Shown in pieces: positions 10,640 to 20,600 of a DNA stretch of 64,000 nt. A program made the translations under genes and the position numbers. The notes under the pieces are model-generated. The model saw only the letters and a program-made list of their open reading frames with translations, was not told where the DNA came from and made no database searches. Source of the DNA: Thinopyrum elongatum (Eukaryota; Streptophyta; Magnoliopsida; Poales; Poaceae); NCBI GenBank assembly GCA_011799875.1, contig CM022301.1:11923570-11987569 (forward strand), read 5' to 3'. How positions within the stretch are numbered: the first letter of the stretch is position 1; every line of letters begins with the position of its first letter.

Positions 10640-11987
10640 TGATACGTATCCGTCGTATCTACTTTTCCTAACGCTTTTCCTCTTGTTTTGGACTCTAATT
10701 TGCATGATTTGAATGAAACTAACCCGAACTGACGCTGTTTTCAGTAGAACTACCATGGTGTTGTTTTTGTGCAGAAATAAAAGTTCTCGGATTGGAATGA
10801 AACTTTGCGAGGAATTTTTATTCAATAAAAGAGAATTACTAGAGCCAAGAAACACCGGAGGGGGGCACCTGGGTGGGCACAACCCACCAGGGCACACCAC
10901 CCCCTCCAGGCGCGCCCATGTGGGTTGTCCCCACCTGGTGGCCCCGCAGACCCTGAAACTGATGCTATAAAATCACATATTTCTAGAAAAAAAATCAGGG
11001 AGAAAGAGTCCGTTTGGGGCTCCGGAGAGGGGGATCTTCGATCTTCGTCATCACCAACCCTTCTCCATCACCAATTACATGATGCTTCCCACCGGGAGTG
11101 AGTAATTCCTTCGTAGGCTCGCTAGTCGATGAGGAGTTGGATGAGATTCATCATGTAATTGAGTTAGTTTTGTTAGGGCTTGATCCCTAGTATCCATTAT
11201 GTTCTGAGATTGATGTTGCTATGACTTTGCCATGCTTAATGCTTGTCACTTTGGGCCCGGGTGCCATGATTTCAGATCTGAACCGTTTATGTTATCACCA
11301 TTATATCTATGTTCTAGATCCGATCTTGCAAGTTATAGTCACCTACTACGTGTTATGATCCGGCAACCCTGGAGTGACAATAGTCGGGACACTTCCCGGT
11401 GATGATCGTAGTTTGAGGAGTTCATGTATTCACCGTGTGCTAATGCTTTGTTCCGGTTCTCTATTAAAAGGAGGCCTTAATATCCCTTAGTTTCCAATAG
11501 GACCCCGCTGCCACGGGAGGGTAGGACAAAAGATGTCATGCAAGTTCTTTCCATAAGCACGTATGACTATTTACGGAATACATGCCTACATTATATTTAT
11601 GAACTGGAGCTAGTGCCGTATCGCCCTAGGTTGTAAATGTCACATGATGAATATTATCCAACAAATCTCTGATCCAATGCCTACGATTTTCCTACATATT
11701 GATCTTGCTAAGTTACTACTGCTGCTGTTACTATTATCACTGCTATAAAACTATTACTATCACTACTACTGTTACTATTGCTGCTACCACTACTATCAAT
11801 GCTATCATATTACTGTGCTACTGATCATTTTGCTGCAGATAAGTAATCTCCAGGTGTGGTTGAATTGACAACTCAGCTGCTAATACTTACAAATATTCTT
11901 TGGCTCCCCTTGTGTCAAACCAATAAATTTGGGTTGAATACTCTACCCTCGAAAACTGTTGCGATCCCCTATACTTGTGGGTTATCA
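10640..11987 (+). repeat. 3' LTR (1,348 bp)
   Basis: Starts TGATACGTATCC and ends GGGTTATCA. The sequence matches, in reverse, the LTR at 62834-64000. It contains a G/C-rich palindrome at about 10860-10935 and trinucleotide-like 'ACTATTACTATCACTACTACTG' stretches at about 11715-11825. A TATA-like CTATAAAATC lies at 10965. Confidence 0.9.
10965..10974 (+). promoter_or_regulatory. LTR TATA box
   Basis: CTATAAAATC lies about 325 bp into the LTR, after the palindromic G/C block, in the expected U3 position. In the 3' LTR it could drive outward transcription into the CACTA sequence beyond 11987. Confidence 0.45.
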
Positions 11988-12064
11988 CCCGGCCGGCGCC
12001 CTGGCCTCATGAATCGGGACTGGTGCACCCATTGGTCCCAGTTCATAATAGAACTGGGATTAAT
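11988..12064. repeat. CACTA #1 subterminal sequence, right of the Gypsy insertion
   Basis: 'GAATCGGGACTGGTGCACCCATTGG' and 'AGAACTGGGATTAAT' continue the CCGGGACT-type repeats interrupted at 4167. The segment stops abruptly at the tip of CACTA #2. Confidence 0.75.
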
Positions 12065-12310
12065 CACTACAAAAAAAGACACATTCGTGACATTTTGGGC
12101 CGAACATTTTTTTCTCTGTCATGCTTATGACACTTCTATGATGACAATTGTGACAAAACCCGGTATCATCATAGATGTGGTGGGCTCCTACTTCTATGAC
12201 AAGAAATCATGACAGAAAATGGGCTTTTCGTCCTGGGCGAGCTGGAGACGCAGCTGCATGACATTCTTTGGGCCGTCCATGACGGAAAAAATCATGGTAG
12301 AAGCGAGGGC
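12065..12310 (+). repeat. CACTA #2 left tip and TGACA-rich subterminal array
   Basis: The tip CACTACAAAAAAAG is followed by many TGACA / TGTCA pentamers in both orientations (for example 'CGTGACATTTTGGG', 'TATGACACTTCTATGATGACA', 'TATGACAAGAAATCATGACAG'). This is the usual arrangement of short bidirectional protein-binding repeats inside a CACTA end. Confidence 0.85.
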
Positions 12311-12589
12311 GAGGAAAATATCGGCGAGTTCCCGGTTATGGTGAGTGGTTGGGGCCGAGTGATGCACGGAGGGATTGCACGTTTCTCTCGTACATGTATG
12401 CATGTGGGTGTGAGGCGTTGGGCTCTAAATGAACCCGAGCGAGGCGTTCGCTTACTGAACCCGAGCGATTGCACTGGCTACGCGTTACTGAACCCGAGCG
12501 ATCGATCGATCCCTGACTGTTAACTAAACATGATCGAGCGATTCCTTCGCTACTGCTGCTATCTGAAGCCGATTGAACCTGCTGCCTCT

Positions 12590-12985
12590 TGATGAACACT
12601 GAGCATTGTTGGGGGTTGGATGAACAGTTCCCGATGGGGGTTGGATGAACAGGACCCCCGTGGTAGTAGAGGCCGTTGCCGCTGGATGAACAGGACCGCG
12701 ATCGAGCCGGTTGGGGGTGGATGAACAGGACTCCGTGGAGGGCTAGTTGAACAGTAGCCGGTGGAGGCTGGATGAACAGGACCCTGTGGAGGGCTGGTTG
12801 AACAGTAGCCGGTGGAGGCTGGATGAACAGGACTCCGTGGATGAACAGGAGCCCGTGGAGGCAGGAGGGAGACGCCGTGGATGAACAGTAGCAGGTGGAG
12901 GCTGGAGGAGGTCGACGGTGGATGAACAGTAGCCCATGGAGGCTGGAGGAGGTCGACGGTGGATGAACAATAGCCTGTGGAGTCC
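12590..12985. repeat. Minisatellite with core GGATGAACAG
   Basis: The core '(G)GTGGAGGCTGGATGAACAG(T/G)A' recurs more than ten times with spacings of about 27-45 bp. Low-complexity ORFs on both strands here are by-products. Confidence 0.8.
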
Positions 12986-13340
12986 CATTTTGCGGTACGC
13001 CACACCCCTCCCGATGAACAGGACCCCGTTTCGACCATTGGAGGTCGAAGAGAAGTCCGTTTCCTCCGTTTTGCGGTACGCCACACCCCTCCCGATGAAC
13101 AGGACCCCGTTTCGACCGTAGGAGGTCGAATAGAAGTCCATTTTGCGGTACGCTAGACCCCTCCCGATGAACAGGATCCCGTTTCTACCGTAGGCGGTCG
13201 AACAGAAGGCCATTTCCTCCGTTCTGTGGTATGCCAGGCCTCGTTTCGGCTGTTCCGTCCAAGCCGGTTGGCTCCCGATGAACAGGACACATTCCGTTGC
13301 CTCCCAATGAACATGACGCAGTTTCTCCATTCCGACCCAG
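12986..13340. repeat. Tandem 70-80-bp units with GATGAACAGGACCCCGTTTC
   Basis: 'TTTTGCGGTACGCCACACCCCTCCCGATGAACAGGA' begins near 12989, 13070 and 13141, with the shorter 'CCGATGAACA' motif repeated to about 13360. It continues the GATGAACA theme of the neighbouring minisatellite, as if both expanded from one seed. Confidence 0.75.
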
Positions 13341-14340
13341 CCGGTTGGCTGCGATGAACATGACGCCGTCGCTGTACGCGTTCGAGACCCCGCCCATATG
13401 TACGTACGTAGCCGTATTTACTTTCTTGCAGCGTGGTTGTACGTACATGTACATGATATATAAGGGACTGCGTGACATGCTACGTCCGCGCCTCTACTAT
13501 GACACGTGCCGTTCCTTACTCGGTCACGGTTCATCGCTGCAGAGAAACCGATCAACCAGTATATACGTACACGTTCGCGACCAGACAGACAACCCTACAT
13601 ACGGTTCGACCGGGTGGGTCCCAGCTATCAGGGAGGATAAGGAGGCACTTCCTTGCGTGCGAAGATATAGCTGATGGGTCCCAGCTGTCAGGGGGAAGAA
13701 TCATTTTTTTGTAATATGGACACACTTACTTGCATGCGAAGATGTAGCTTGTGGGTCCCAGCTGTCAGTGGCAGGACTAAGGAGGCACTTCCTTCCGTGC
13801 GAAGATATACGTGGTGGGTCCTAGCACTCAGGGGAGGAATACTTTTATTTTCGCGTAATAAGGAGGTGGTTGCATGCGTGCGTCCATGGACCTGGTGCGT
13901 CCCCACTGTCAGCCTCTCCACGTACAATCCTCTTCCGATGACTCTTGTTTGTTGACCACGTTGACCATGCCACGCCGAGCGCATCCAAGGTGGTGGACGT
14001 CGGCGAGGTCCCGGACGGCAACGAGCCGGAGATGGGAAGATGCAGGAGTGGAGTCGCAGACGGAGAGGTGTACAAGGGTTAACTGATTCTGGTGCGGCGT
14101 GGTTCGGCAGTCGATGGAGAATAACAGGAGGTGTGGAGGGGTGGTGGGATGGCCTGGCCGGTGGTGGGGTAGCGCTTCACAGCGAAGCGTGCTAAGCAGA
14201 GCTGCTAGCAGCATGAGGCGGGAGTAGGTGGTCCCGGCGGCGCTGGAGGAAGAAGACGAGAGATTGAAGATGGATGCCGGTCATTGGATGTAAATCCAAC
14301 GGCTATCGTTGTCAGAATCATTTGTTGACTAAGTTGACAA
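13341..14340. other. CACTA #2 noncoding; diverged 'GGGTCCCAGCTGTCAG' repeats
   Basis: No gene. 'GTGGGTCC(C/T)AGC(T/A)(G/C)TCAG' recurs near 13614, 13675, 13752 and 13816, each followed by AAGGAGG- or GGAAG-type sequence, with a spacing of about 60-75 bp. The end of this block (13860-14050) is duplicated at 15405-15600. Confidence 0.6.
13860..14050 (+). repeat. Direct repeat, copy 1 (pair with 15405-15600)
   Basis: Contains 'CCATGGACCTGGTG(C/G)GTCCC', 'CAGCCTCTCCACGTACA', 'CGAGCGCA' and 'ACGAGCCGGAG', all of which recur in the same order at 15405-15600. Confidence 0.65.
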
Positions 14341-15404
14341 CGACTTGCGTTGGCTTCGACCTATTGGCCCACATTTCAGCCTCCAAAAATGTGGCACATA
14401 TTCAAACCATTTTTTTTCAGAATTTATAGTCCATTTGATCTTTTTTTAGAATTACAGTCAATTTGCTGGGCTGGGCGAACAAATAATGTAGCGTCCATGT
14501 GGCCCATTTTTTTAAAATTACAGCCCATTTTCACTTTCTCAAAATACACAAATTTTCTGGGCTGGCTGAACAAATAATGTAGCGTCCATGCGGCCCATTT
14601 ATTTTTTCCTAAAAAATTACAGCCCATTTGCACTTTCTCGAAATACACAATTTTGTTGGGCTAGTTCTAATTATAATGTTGGGTTGGGCGCAACAATGTT
14701 ATCAAAAAATAAACAGAAGCTAAGCGTTTTGTTATAAATATATTTAAATAATAAGTGCTTTATTATTACATTGGTCCTTAAATCTTACTAAGCTTTTGTA
14801 CACAATCACCAGGATTTTCGTTGCCTTAATATAAAAAATTCCAGGATTTTATTGTTAAAAAATTATTTTTATAAGTTAATAAGACATGGGATATTTTTTT
14901 CTTATATATGTAAGTATCTGTTAAATATATGATGACAATAACAATAATATATAATAACATATAAAATCATATAAATATATATAATATAGTTAGAAGGGAA
15001 ACATAAGTTGGACCTGGTGTTCCTATTCTTATATAGAAAAATAGAATAGACCTCTGCATTTTCTTCAAAAAAATACATAAGTTGGGTTGCGGATGTTTCA
15101 GGAAAAATAAAACCTAGGATGGGAGGTCCATAGGCCGGTCGATACATGACGGCCCTCAAGAAAATACAAACCGGCATGTCGTGGGCTGCGCATGTTAAAA
15201 AAGAAAGCCTAGACGGGGCAGCCCACAACCCAGCTGATACTTGCTGGCCCACTGATAATAAATGGTACCTGCCAGCTCCCTGGCTTCGTTGTAAATTTAT
15301 CTCCTTTAGTAACTACGTTGAAGGACCTAAAAAAAATGTAACTATGTTGACAAACCCGTTGGCCCCAACGTCAGTATAGCATTAGGAGAAAGTATTTTTT
15401 TCAA
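14341..15404. other. AT-rich noncoding with a short tandem duplication
   Basis: No gene. 'GAACAAATAATGTAGCGTCCATG(T/C)GGCCCATTT' occurs at about 14478 and again at about 14568, giving a roughly 90-bp tandem duplication. 14700-15010 is very AT-rich. Confidence 0.5.
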
Positions 15405-15600
15405 TGAGGCACTTGCTTGCGTACGGCCATGGACCTGGTGGGTCCCAAATGTCCGCCTCTCCATGTACAGTCTTCTCCAGATTCCTCTCGTTTGTTCAGC
15501 ATGTTCACAACGGCAGACAGCGGCGTCGCGGCGAGCGCACAAAGGCGTAGGATGACGTCCAGGCCCCGGACGAGAACGAACCGGAGCCGGGGAAGGCATG
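15405..15600 (+). repeat. Direct repeat, copy 2 (pair with 13860-14050)
   Basis: Same landmarks as copy 1 ('CCATGGACCTGGTGGGTCCC', 'GCCTCTCCATGTACAGTC', 'CGAGCGCAC', 'ACGAACCGGAGCC'), about 1.55 kb downstream. Confidence 0.65.
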
Positions 15601-16244
15601 CTACAGTAATGGTAGATGTTGTGCCTAATTTGTAGCGAAACTACTGAACTAGCCCAGTGGCCAAGTGACACTACCCGACCGCTGTTTCGCCCGGGTTTGA
15701 TTCCACCTGATGCAGTGAAAATATCTCCAAATTTTTTGCCTCTGCCATTATTGACATGTGGGTCCCCATTGTCATCTACGCACACCACCTCCAACACTAG
15801 CCAAAACTTCGTCCCTCGTTTTCTCTATTTTTCGCACACTCGACATTGTGTGGGCATTTTGAAAATAGCATATCTTTTTGACTGTGCATCATATGAAGAT
15901 GTGCTATGCATGAATGTTGATCAGCATGATGTTAACTGGCTGGTAGTTCCATTTTTGACCATGAATAAAACTTCCAACATGACGTTATCCCTATTTGAAA
16001 AGGGCGTGTTAATATAAATGCTCTGCCTCTGAAACTTGTAGTTTTTTATCTGAAACTGAAACTTGCAGTTTCTTCTCTGAGAATCACATTGTTTGCACTT
16101 TTTATATGAAACTACATTTTTTAAGTGCTAAAAATAGATCTCTAGAATTCATAAAATACTTCATATGCTCAATACTGCAAATCTGAAATTCAAAAGGCAT
16201 TCATATCTGAAAGTACTCTCAAAATACACAACACAAAACACAAT
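15601..16244. other. Noncoding stretch
   Basis: I see no gene. 16020-16240 contains short repeats of 'TCTGAAACTTG(C/T)AGTTT'. Confidence 0.4.
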
Positions 16245-16826
16245 TCACAACCTGCAAATACTGACAACCCTAAGCTCCTCCTGATAATTCACTACCTGCC
16301 CGACTATTGGGTTGGGGGGGCAGTCCCCTCCTATTCCTCGACGGTAGACAGCCACCCAGTGAGACAAGGTGAACGGCGAGGGAGAGGATGGCGGGGAAGC
16401 GTCGTCAGGCCAACTGCTCTTCTCCTCTTGCAGTTGGGTTCGGTCGACGAAGACTCCATCGGCTCGCTCTGGCACAACACCCTCACAAACGGCACCCTGT
16501 ACATGCTCGATCCTTCAATCTCTGGTGGATGCTCCATCTTGGATCGATACTCCCACCACCGCTGCCTCACGATCGGATTCGGTGAATCTGTTTGCTCCAT
16601 GGCCCAGAGGAGCAGCTCTATGTACTCCCACACGACTCCTTTCGGGAGTATCGCCGCCTTTTCGCTCTATTGCAGATATTTGGCCATGGATGTCGCCGTT
16701 GCCGCTAATTGGTCCTTGTTGTCAAATGAAGATTGTATCTCCAACATCCTAGCTAGCTTCACAGGGTCGCCATCTGTGATCCTCATGTATCGGTTGTACT
16801 CCTCCATCGATCTACTTCTCCACAGC
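16245..16826 (-). pseudogene. Unknown gene fragment, left arm of inverted duplication
   Basis: The minus strand from about 16808 encodes a start MEEYNRYMRI, then 'GDPVKLARMLEIQSSFDN', a stop near 16675, then 'MEQTDSPNPIVRQRWWEYRS', 'YRVPFVRVLCQSEP', and 'CKRRRAVGLTTLPRHPLPRR'. The plus-strand fragment at 17582-18062 has the same order of motifs, so both derive from one gene. I do not recognise the family. The last part is Arg/Pro-rich and basic, like a nuclear localisation stretch. One in-frame stop and no obvious promoter. Confidence 0.55.
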
Positions 16827-16854
16827 ACCTTCACTCATCGGTGGTGGTTTTTGA

Positions 16855-17045
16855 ATGGAAGAGGAGAGGAGCGGCGCTGGTTTTGGATTAGAACGGGAGA
16901 GGAGCGGCGCTGGTTTTGGATTGGAACATGAGAGGAGGGGTGGTGGTTTTGAAATGGAAGAGGAGAGGAGCGGTGCTGGATTTGGATTGGAACAGGAGAG
17001 GAGCGGCGGTGGTTTAAGAGGAGAGGAGCGGCACTGGTCTTGGAA
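16855..17045 (-). repeat. Minisatellite arm 1, about 30-45-bp units
   Basis: Units of 'GAGAGGAGCGGCGCTGGTTTTGGATTGGAA' repeat about five to six times with variation. Its complement-like partner lies at 17345-17540. Both sit directly upstream of the two divergent gene fragments. Confidence 0.7.
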
Positions 17046-17252
17046 GTATTTTTTTGTTTTGCGTATTTTGGGTCAAAGTTTGACCATGTATTGTATTTAA
17101 CAAGCAAAATGTGAATGCATGTCATAAAAAATTGTATCGTTTGGTTCGTATCTGAATGTACTTTCAAATTATATTATTTTTGCAACGTATAACATATATT
17201 TTATTTGTGAAAATCATGGTCAAATATGACCCAGAATACAAGGGAGACTAGT
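17046..17252. mobile_element. Palindromic MITE in the loop of the inverted duplication
   Basis: The left half 'GTATTTTGGGTCAAAGTTTGACCATG' pairs with the right half 'CATGGTCAAATATGACCCAGAATAC'. The interior 'GCAAAATGTGAATGCATGTCA' resembles the MITE at 37812-38040, so both are the same non-autonomous family. Confidence 0.6.
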
Positions 17253-17344
17253 TAATGTGGGGTCGCTTTCTTAATTGAAGGGTAAATTGATTTTGATTTT
17301 GATCCAGTCATAGCGCGCCGGCCCTCTTGTCCAATCCTAAATCA

Positions 17345-17540
17345 CTGCCGCATGCTCCTCTCCCTCTTCTCCATTGCAAAACCACCTCCTCTCCTCTCCA
17401 TCATCTCCATTCCAAAACCACCGTCTCGCCTCTCCCTCTTCTCCATTGCAAAACCACCCCCTCTCCTCTCCATCTTCTCCATTGCAAAACCACCGTGTTG
17501 CCTCTCCCTCTTCTCCATTGCAAGACCACCGTCTCTCCTC
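17345..17540 (+). repeat. Minisatellite arm 2, CCTCTCCxTCTTCTCCATTGCAAAACCACC units
   Basis: About six copies of a 30-33-bp unit. The reverse complement reads GGTGGTTTTGCAATGGAGAAG.., related to the array at 16855-17045. Confidence 0.7.
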
Positions 17541-17581
17541 CCATCTTCCAAAGCTAGCACCGGACCTCTCAGAAGGACATC

Positions 17582-18062
17582 TATGGAGAGGATGCAGCAA
17601 CGAATCGGGCAGATCGCCGGCGGCGACCAGGCAAAGTTAGCCAGGTTGAAGGAGATCCTTACTTGGTTTGACAACGAGTGGGAGATTTCGAGGACAGTGA
17701 GGGCCATGTGGCAATGTATGCGAAAGAGCAAGACGGCGGCGATGAGGGCGACGATGTACTCCTCGGTGGCAGTCACGCCACAGCCCTTCGAGTATCTCCT
17801 CTAGGTTATGGAGCAGATAGATTCGCCCGAGGCGAAAGTCAGGCGAAGGTGGTGGGCGTACAGGTCGAAGGTCGAGCATCCAGAGGATAACGAATCGATC
17901 GAGTATGGTGTGCCGTTCGTGAGGGTGCAGTGCCAGCCGGAGCGACAGGAGTATTCGTTCTCCCACCGCAAGAGGAGGCCAGATGGCGCGACGTCGCTTC
18001 CCCGCCGTTCTCCATGGTTCCCTCGCCGCTCGCCTCATTTCAATGGCAGTGGTAGGGTTTAA
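17582..18062 (+). pseudogene. Unknown gene fragment, right arm of inverted duplication
   Basis: Starts MERMQQRIGQIAGGD at 17582, continues 'AKLARLKEILTWFDNEWEI', has a TAG at about 17802-17804, and goes on 'VMEQIDSPEAKVRRRWWAYR', 'YGVPFVRVQCQPER' and 'HRKRRPDGATSLP' to a stop at 18062. It matches the minus-strand copy at 16245-16826 at roughly half of positions by eye. 'GTAAGC' follows the stop (18063-18068). Function unknown; the ends are Arg-rich. The region between the central stop and 'VMEQ' is shorter than in the other copy, suggesting a small deletion. Confidence 0.55.
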
Positions 18063-20600
18063 GGTAAGCTTCGCACTGACCTAATCTTCCATCTGCTCAT
18101 GCTTATAATCAGTGTGACGGCTAATGAAAATCATGCTTACAATCAATCTCCGAGTACTATGCCAATCACCCTAAAATAGCTCTGGACCAAAAACAAAGTT
18201 GTCACACTGTGTACAAATAAAGAAAAATAGATTGGTGCTTCTTTCCGAAAAGAGTACTCCCTAGAAAAGTGCTAATATAAGCTACTAGTATTTGATTAGA
18301 GGATTTGCTGCCGAGAAAGATCCGTCCACAGAGAGCGCCACCCATCCCACTGGTGGTGGTGGATTCCAATGCTTAGATGGAGCATGGTTGGTGTCGGTAA
18401 TTTTTTACTTGGCACCTCGCACTCTGCATATATGCCGGTTCCATCCGTACATTTGTGCAGTTCCACCAAAATGCAGCTGAATAACCCTGTTTGCACAGAT
18501 AATGAAAAAGCGTGATTACATTATAGTGGCACTAGTTGATGAAACATACACTAATAAATAGAAGAAAATATTGCGATAGTATCATAGTATGCCATGCTGC
18601 GAGGGCGAGATGGGCCCTGCGACGCCTCATACGGTAGGCCTCATACTGGAAATCGACCCAATTCTCCCCGATACACCTTCTGCTAGTGATGAACATCAGT
18701 GTACAGTGGTAATACAAGGAGGGGCCTTGAGACATTCCAATCTCTATTTTTTGTGCAGATCAACTAAAATTAAGAACCCAAGTTTGCAGAAACACTTAAA
18801 CATTAACAATGGGACTAGTTGATGAAACATATACTAACAAAGAGAAGCACTTTCTTTATCTACATTGGAAATGAAATGATAGAGAGGACACTCGCTCTAT
18901 TTTAACTGTATTATTACTTCATTTTATCAGTGGAACTAGGGTCGAGCAGGTGGCAAGCGAGGTGTACCGTGCGTCTCAAGGATGGAGGCCCGGGGTGCTT
19001 AGACTGGGATGGTGAAGCTAGCTCTTTCAATCCCTATCTTCCCCCTGATGTTTCTGTGGTAGCATTTGGGTTGTAATCCAAACTTGGTCGAGCTGGTGCT
19101 GCATCCCCCTACCTGCCTAGCTTATGTGGCTAACTTGTCTCCTGCTAGTACTCAGTCCGTTCTAGTAGTAGTTGCATAACTGCCCGTTTACACTGAGATG
19201 TTGTCGGATAATGGTTCTCTATGGTTGGGTTTCTTTAATGAAATCGGAGGAAACCCCCTCTTTCGATATATAAAAAAAAGCAGTGGCACTAGCGGTGCCA
19301 AAACATTGCCTCAAATTAATAATGCCACTAGATTAAGGTGCAAAATAATAACATTACTGCTTTATCATGGCAGTGCCAAAACAGTAGCACAAGAGCAGAG
19401 TCAACATGCAGGATCTTTGGCAAACGGTCGGACCAAAAAGGAACATACCTCGTGATGGGAACCATATCTGCAGTCAACACCATCGTAGATGGGATGACAC
19501 CAGTCACCAACATGGATGATTCAATTCATGGGTCCTTTTTGTGCAGTTCACCTAAAATGAAGCAATGTCCCATGAGCTAGCAGCTTCTTCTTCATTAGTT
19601 GCAATAAAATTGAGTAACATCAAGGTTGGTCGTGAAGCTCATGGAATGTTCAACTATAATTTGGATATCATTTGTGCAGTTCAACTAAGATCAAGCGTGA
19701 AATGTATATCTCTATTTGCACAAAAAGGTGGAAAGGAGGGTGACTAACAAGTGATGAAACATACATCAAATGAAAAGAAGCATGTTCCTTTATCTGAATG
19801 GTGATCCTACAAGGACAATAGCAATTTCTAAAGCAACAGCATTGTTAGATATTAGTGTGGGCATTAGGATTAACTATGACAACCGTTAAATATGACATTA
19901 CTTTAATGGTGCCATTCCTTCATTTTACCAACAACATTACATTAACAGCTGCTAAAGAGTTGGTATTTGGGCACGGGAGAGTAGGCAGACCAGGACAGTT
20001 GCATTTCTAACGAAAAGAAGCAACTTATCTTAATGGGAAATTTAGCAGGACATGAAAAATAGTGCCATTGATTCATATTACTGGAGGCATTACATTGAAA
20101 ACAATATTGGTTTAACATGTCCTTACTTTTAACAGTGGGACTGCTACATTTTACCAGTGGCATTACATAAGAGGGGCTCGGGGCAACAAACATCAGAACA
20201 GGATATCTGGGCTGGTCCCATTTTTGTTCGGTATAGCCACCTCATACTGTGTGAGGCTAGCAAATCTAGTGCTGGACATACTCTATTGACTTGTCCCCCA
20301 GTCCCCACTTTCTTTCCTTTTTCAACCAATAGATTGGTTTATATTGAGTTTGTACTGTGTTTCCCTTTATTTCCCTATTAGACCAAGAGGCCAGTTGGAT
20401 AGCCAGTCTCTGCTACTTTTTGCCCCCATTATTTCCTCTTTCGACCAAGTCCTAGATTCATGTAGAAAATCTTCCCCCACCCCCACCCCCTTTCTTCCCT
20501 GTTTGAACCAAGTAGTACTAGATTTGACTGCATGAAGTAGTTTTACCTCTTAACAGTAAAAATTTAGGTGGCTTTCGAACAGCCGATCGATCCTATCTAC
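18063..20600. other. Degenerate repeat region with recurring exon-like motifs
   Basis: No intact gene. 'TTTGTGCAG(T/A)TC(A/C)AC' recurs at about 18453, 18748, 19538 and 19673, and 'GTTGATGAAACATACACTAA' at about 18534, 18818 and 19748, each time followed by 'GAAG'. The 'TGCAG' looks like a splice acceptor, so this may be a decayed duplicated intron/exon array that follows the fragment at 17582-18062. Confidence 0.4.

Larger units (their letters stand above)
4168..11987 (+). mobile_element. Non-autonomous Gypsy-type LTR retrotransposon (Sabrina/Fatima-like), 5' truncated
   Basis: In order: 13 bp of 5' LTR (4168-4180), gag-protease pseudogene, a second ORF of the 'plant transposon protein' type, a long noncoding stretch, a polypurine tract and a complete 3' LTR (10640-11987). 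No reverse transcriptase or integrase can be seen, which fits the non-autonomous Gypsy elements of Triticeae. The flanks are CCCAG (4163-4167) and CCCGG (11988-11992), a target duplication with one mismatch. It lies inside the subterminal repeats of CACTA #1, whose sequence continues on both sides. Confidence 0.85.
1..12064 (-). mobile_element. CACTA (En/Spm) transposon #1, partial and interrupted
   Basis: The minus strand carries pieces of a TNP2-type transposase at 1-355 and 2542-2744 and a small accessory coiled-coil/membrane ORF at 2964-3266. The plus-strand right end (3981-4167 and 11988-12064) has the 'TTTAGTCCCGGTT' / 'AACCGGGACTAAAG' inverted subterminal repeats typical of grass CACTA elements. 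Two retroelement insertions (361-2536 and 4168-11987) split it. The element runs off the left edge. Its right terminus is missing: the sequence breaks at '..GGGATTAAT' where CACTA #2 starts, so the last few tens of bases, including the CACTA tip, must lie elsewhere or be lost. Confidence 0.85.

Noticed and set aside
12336..13330. Long minus-strand ORFs with Ser/Pro/His repeats
   Set aside because: Translation of the GATGAACA minisatellite in several frames; no domain and no start context.
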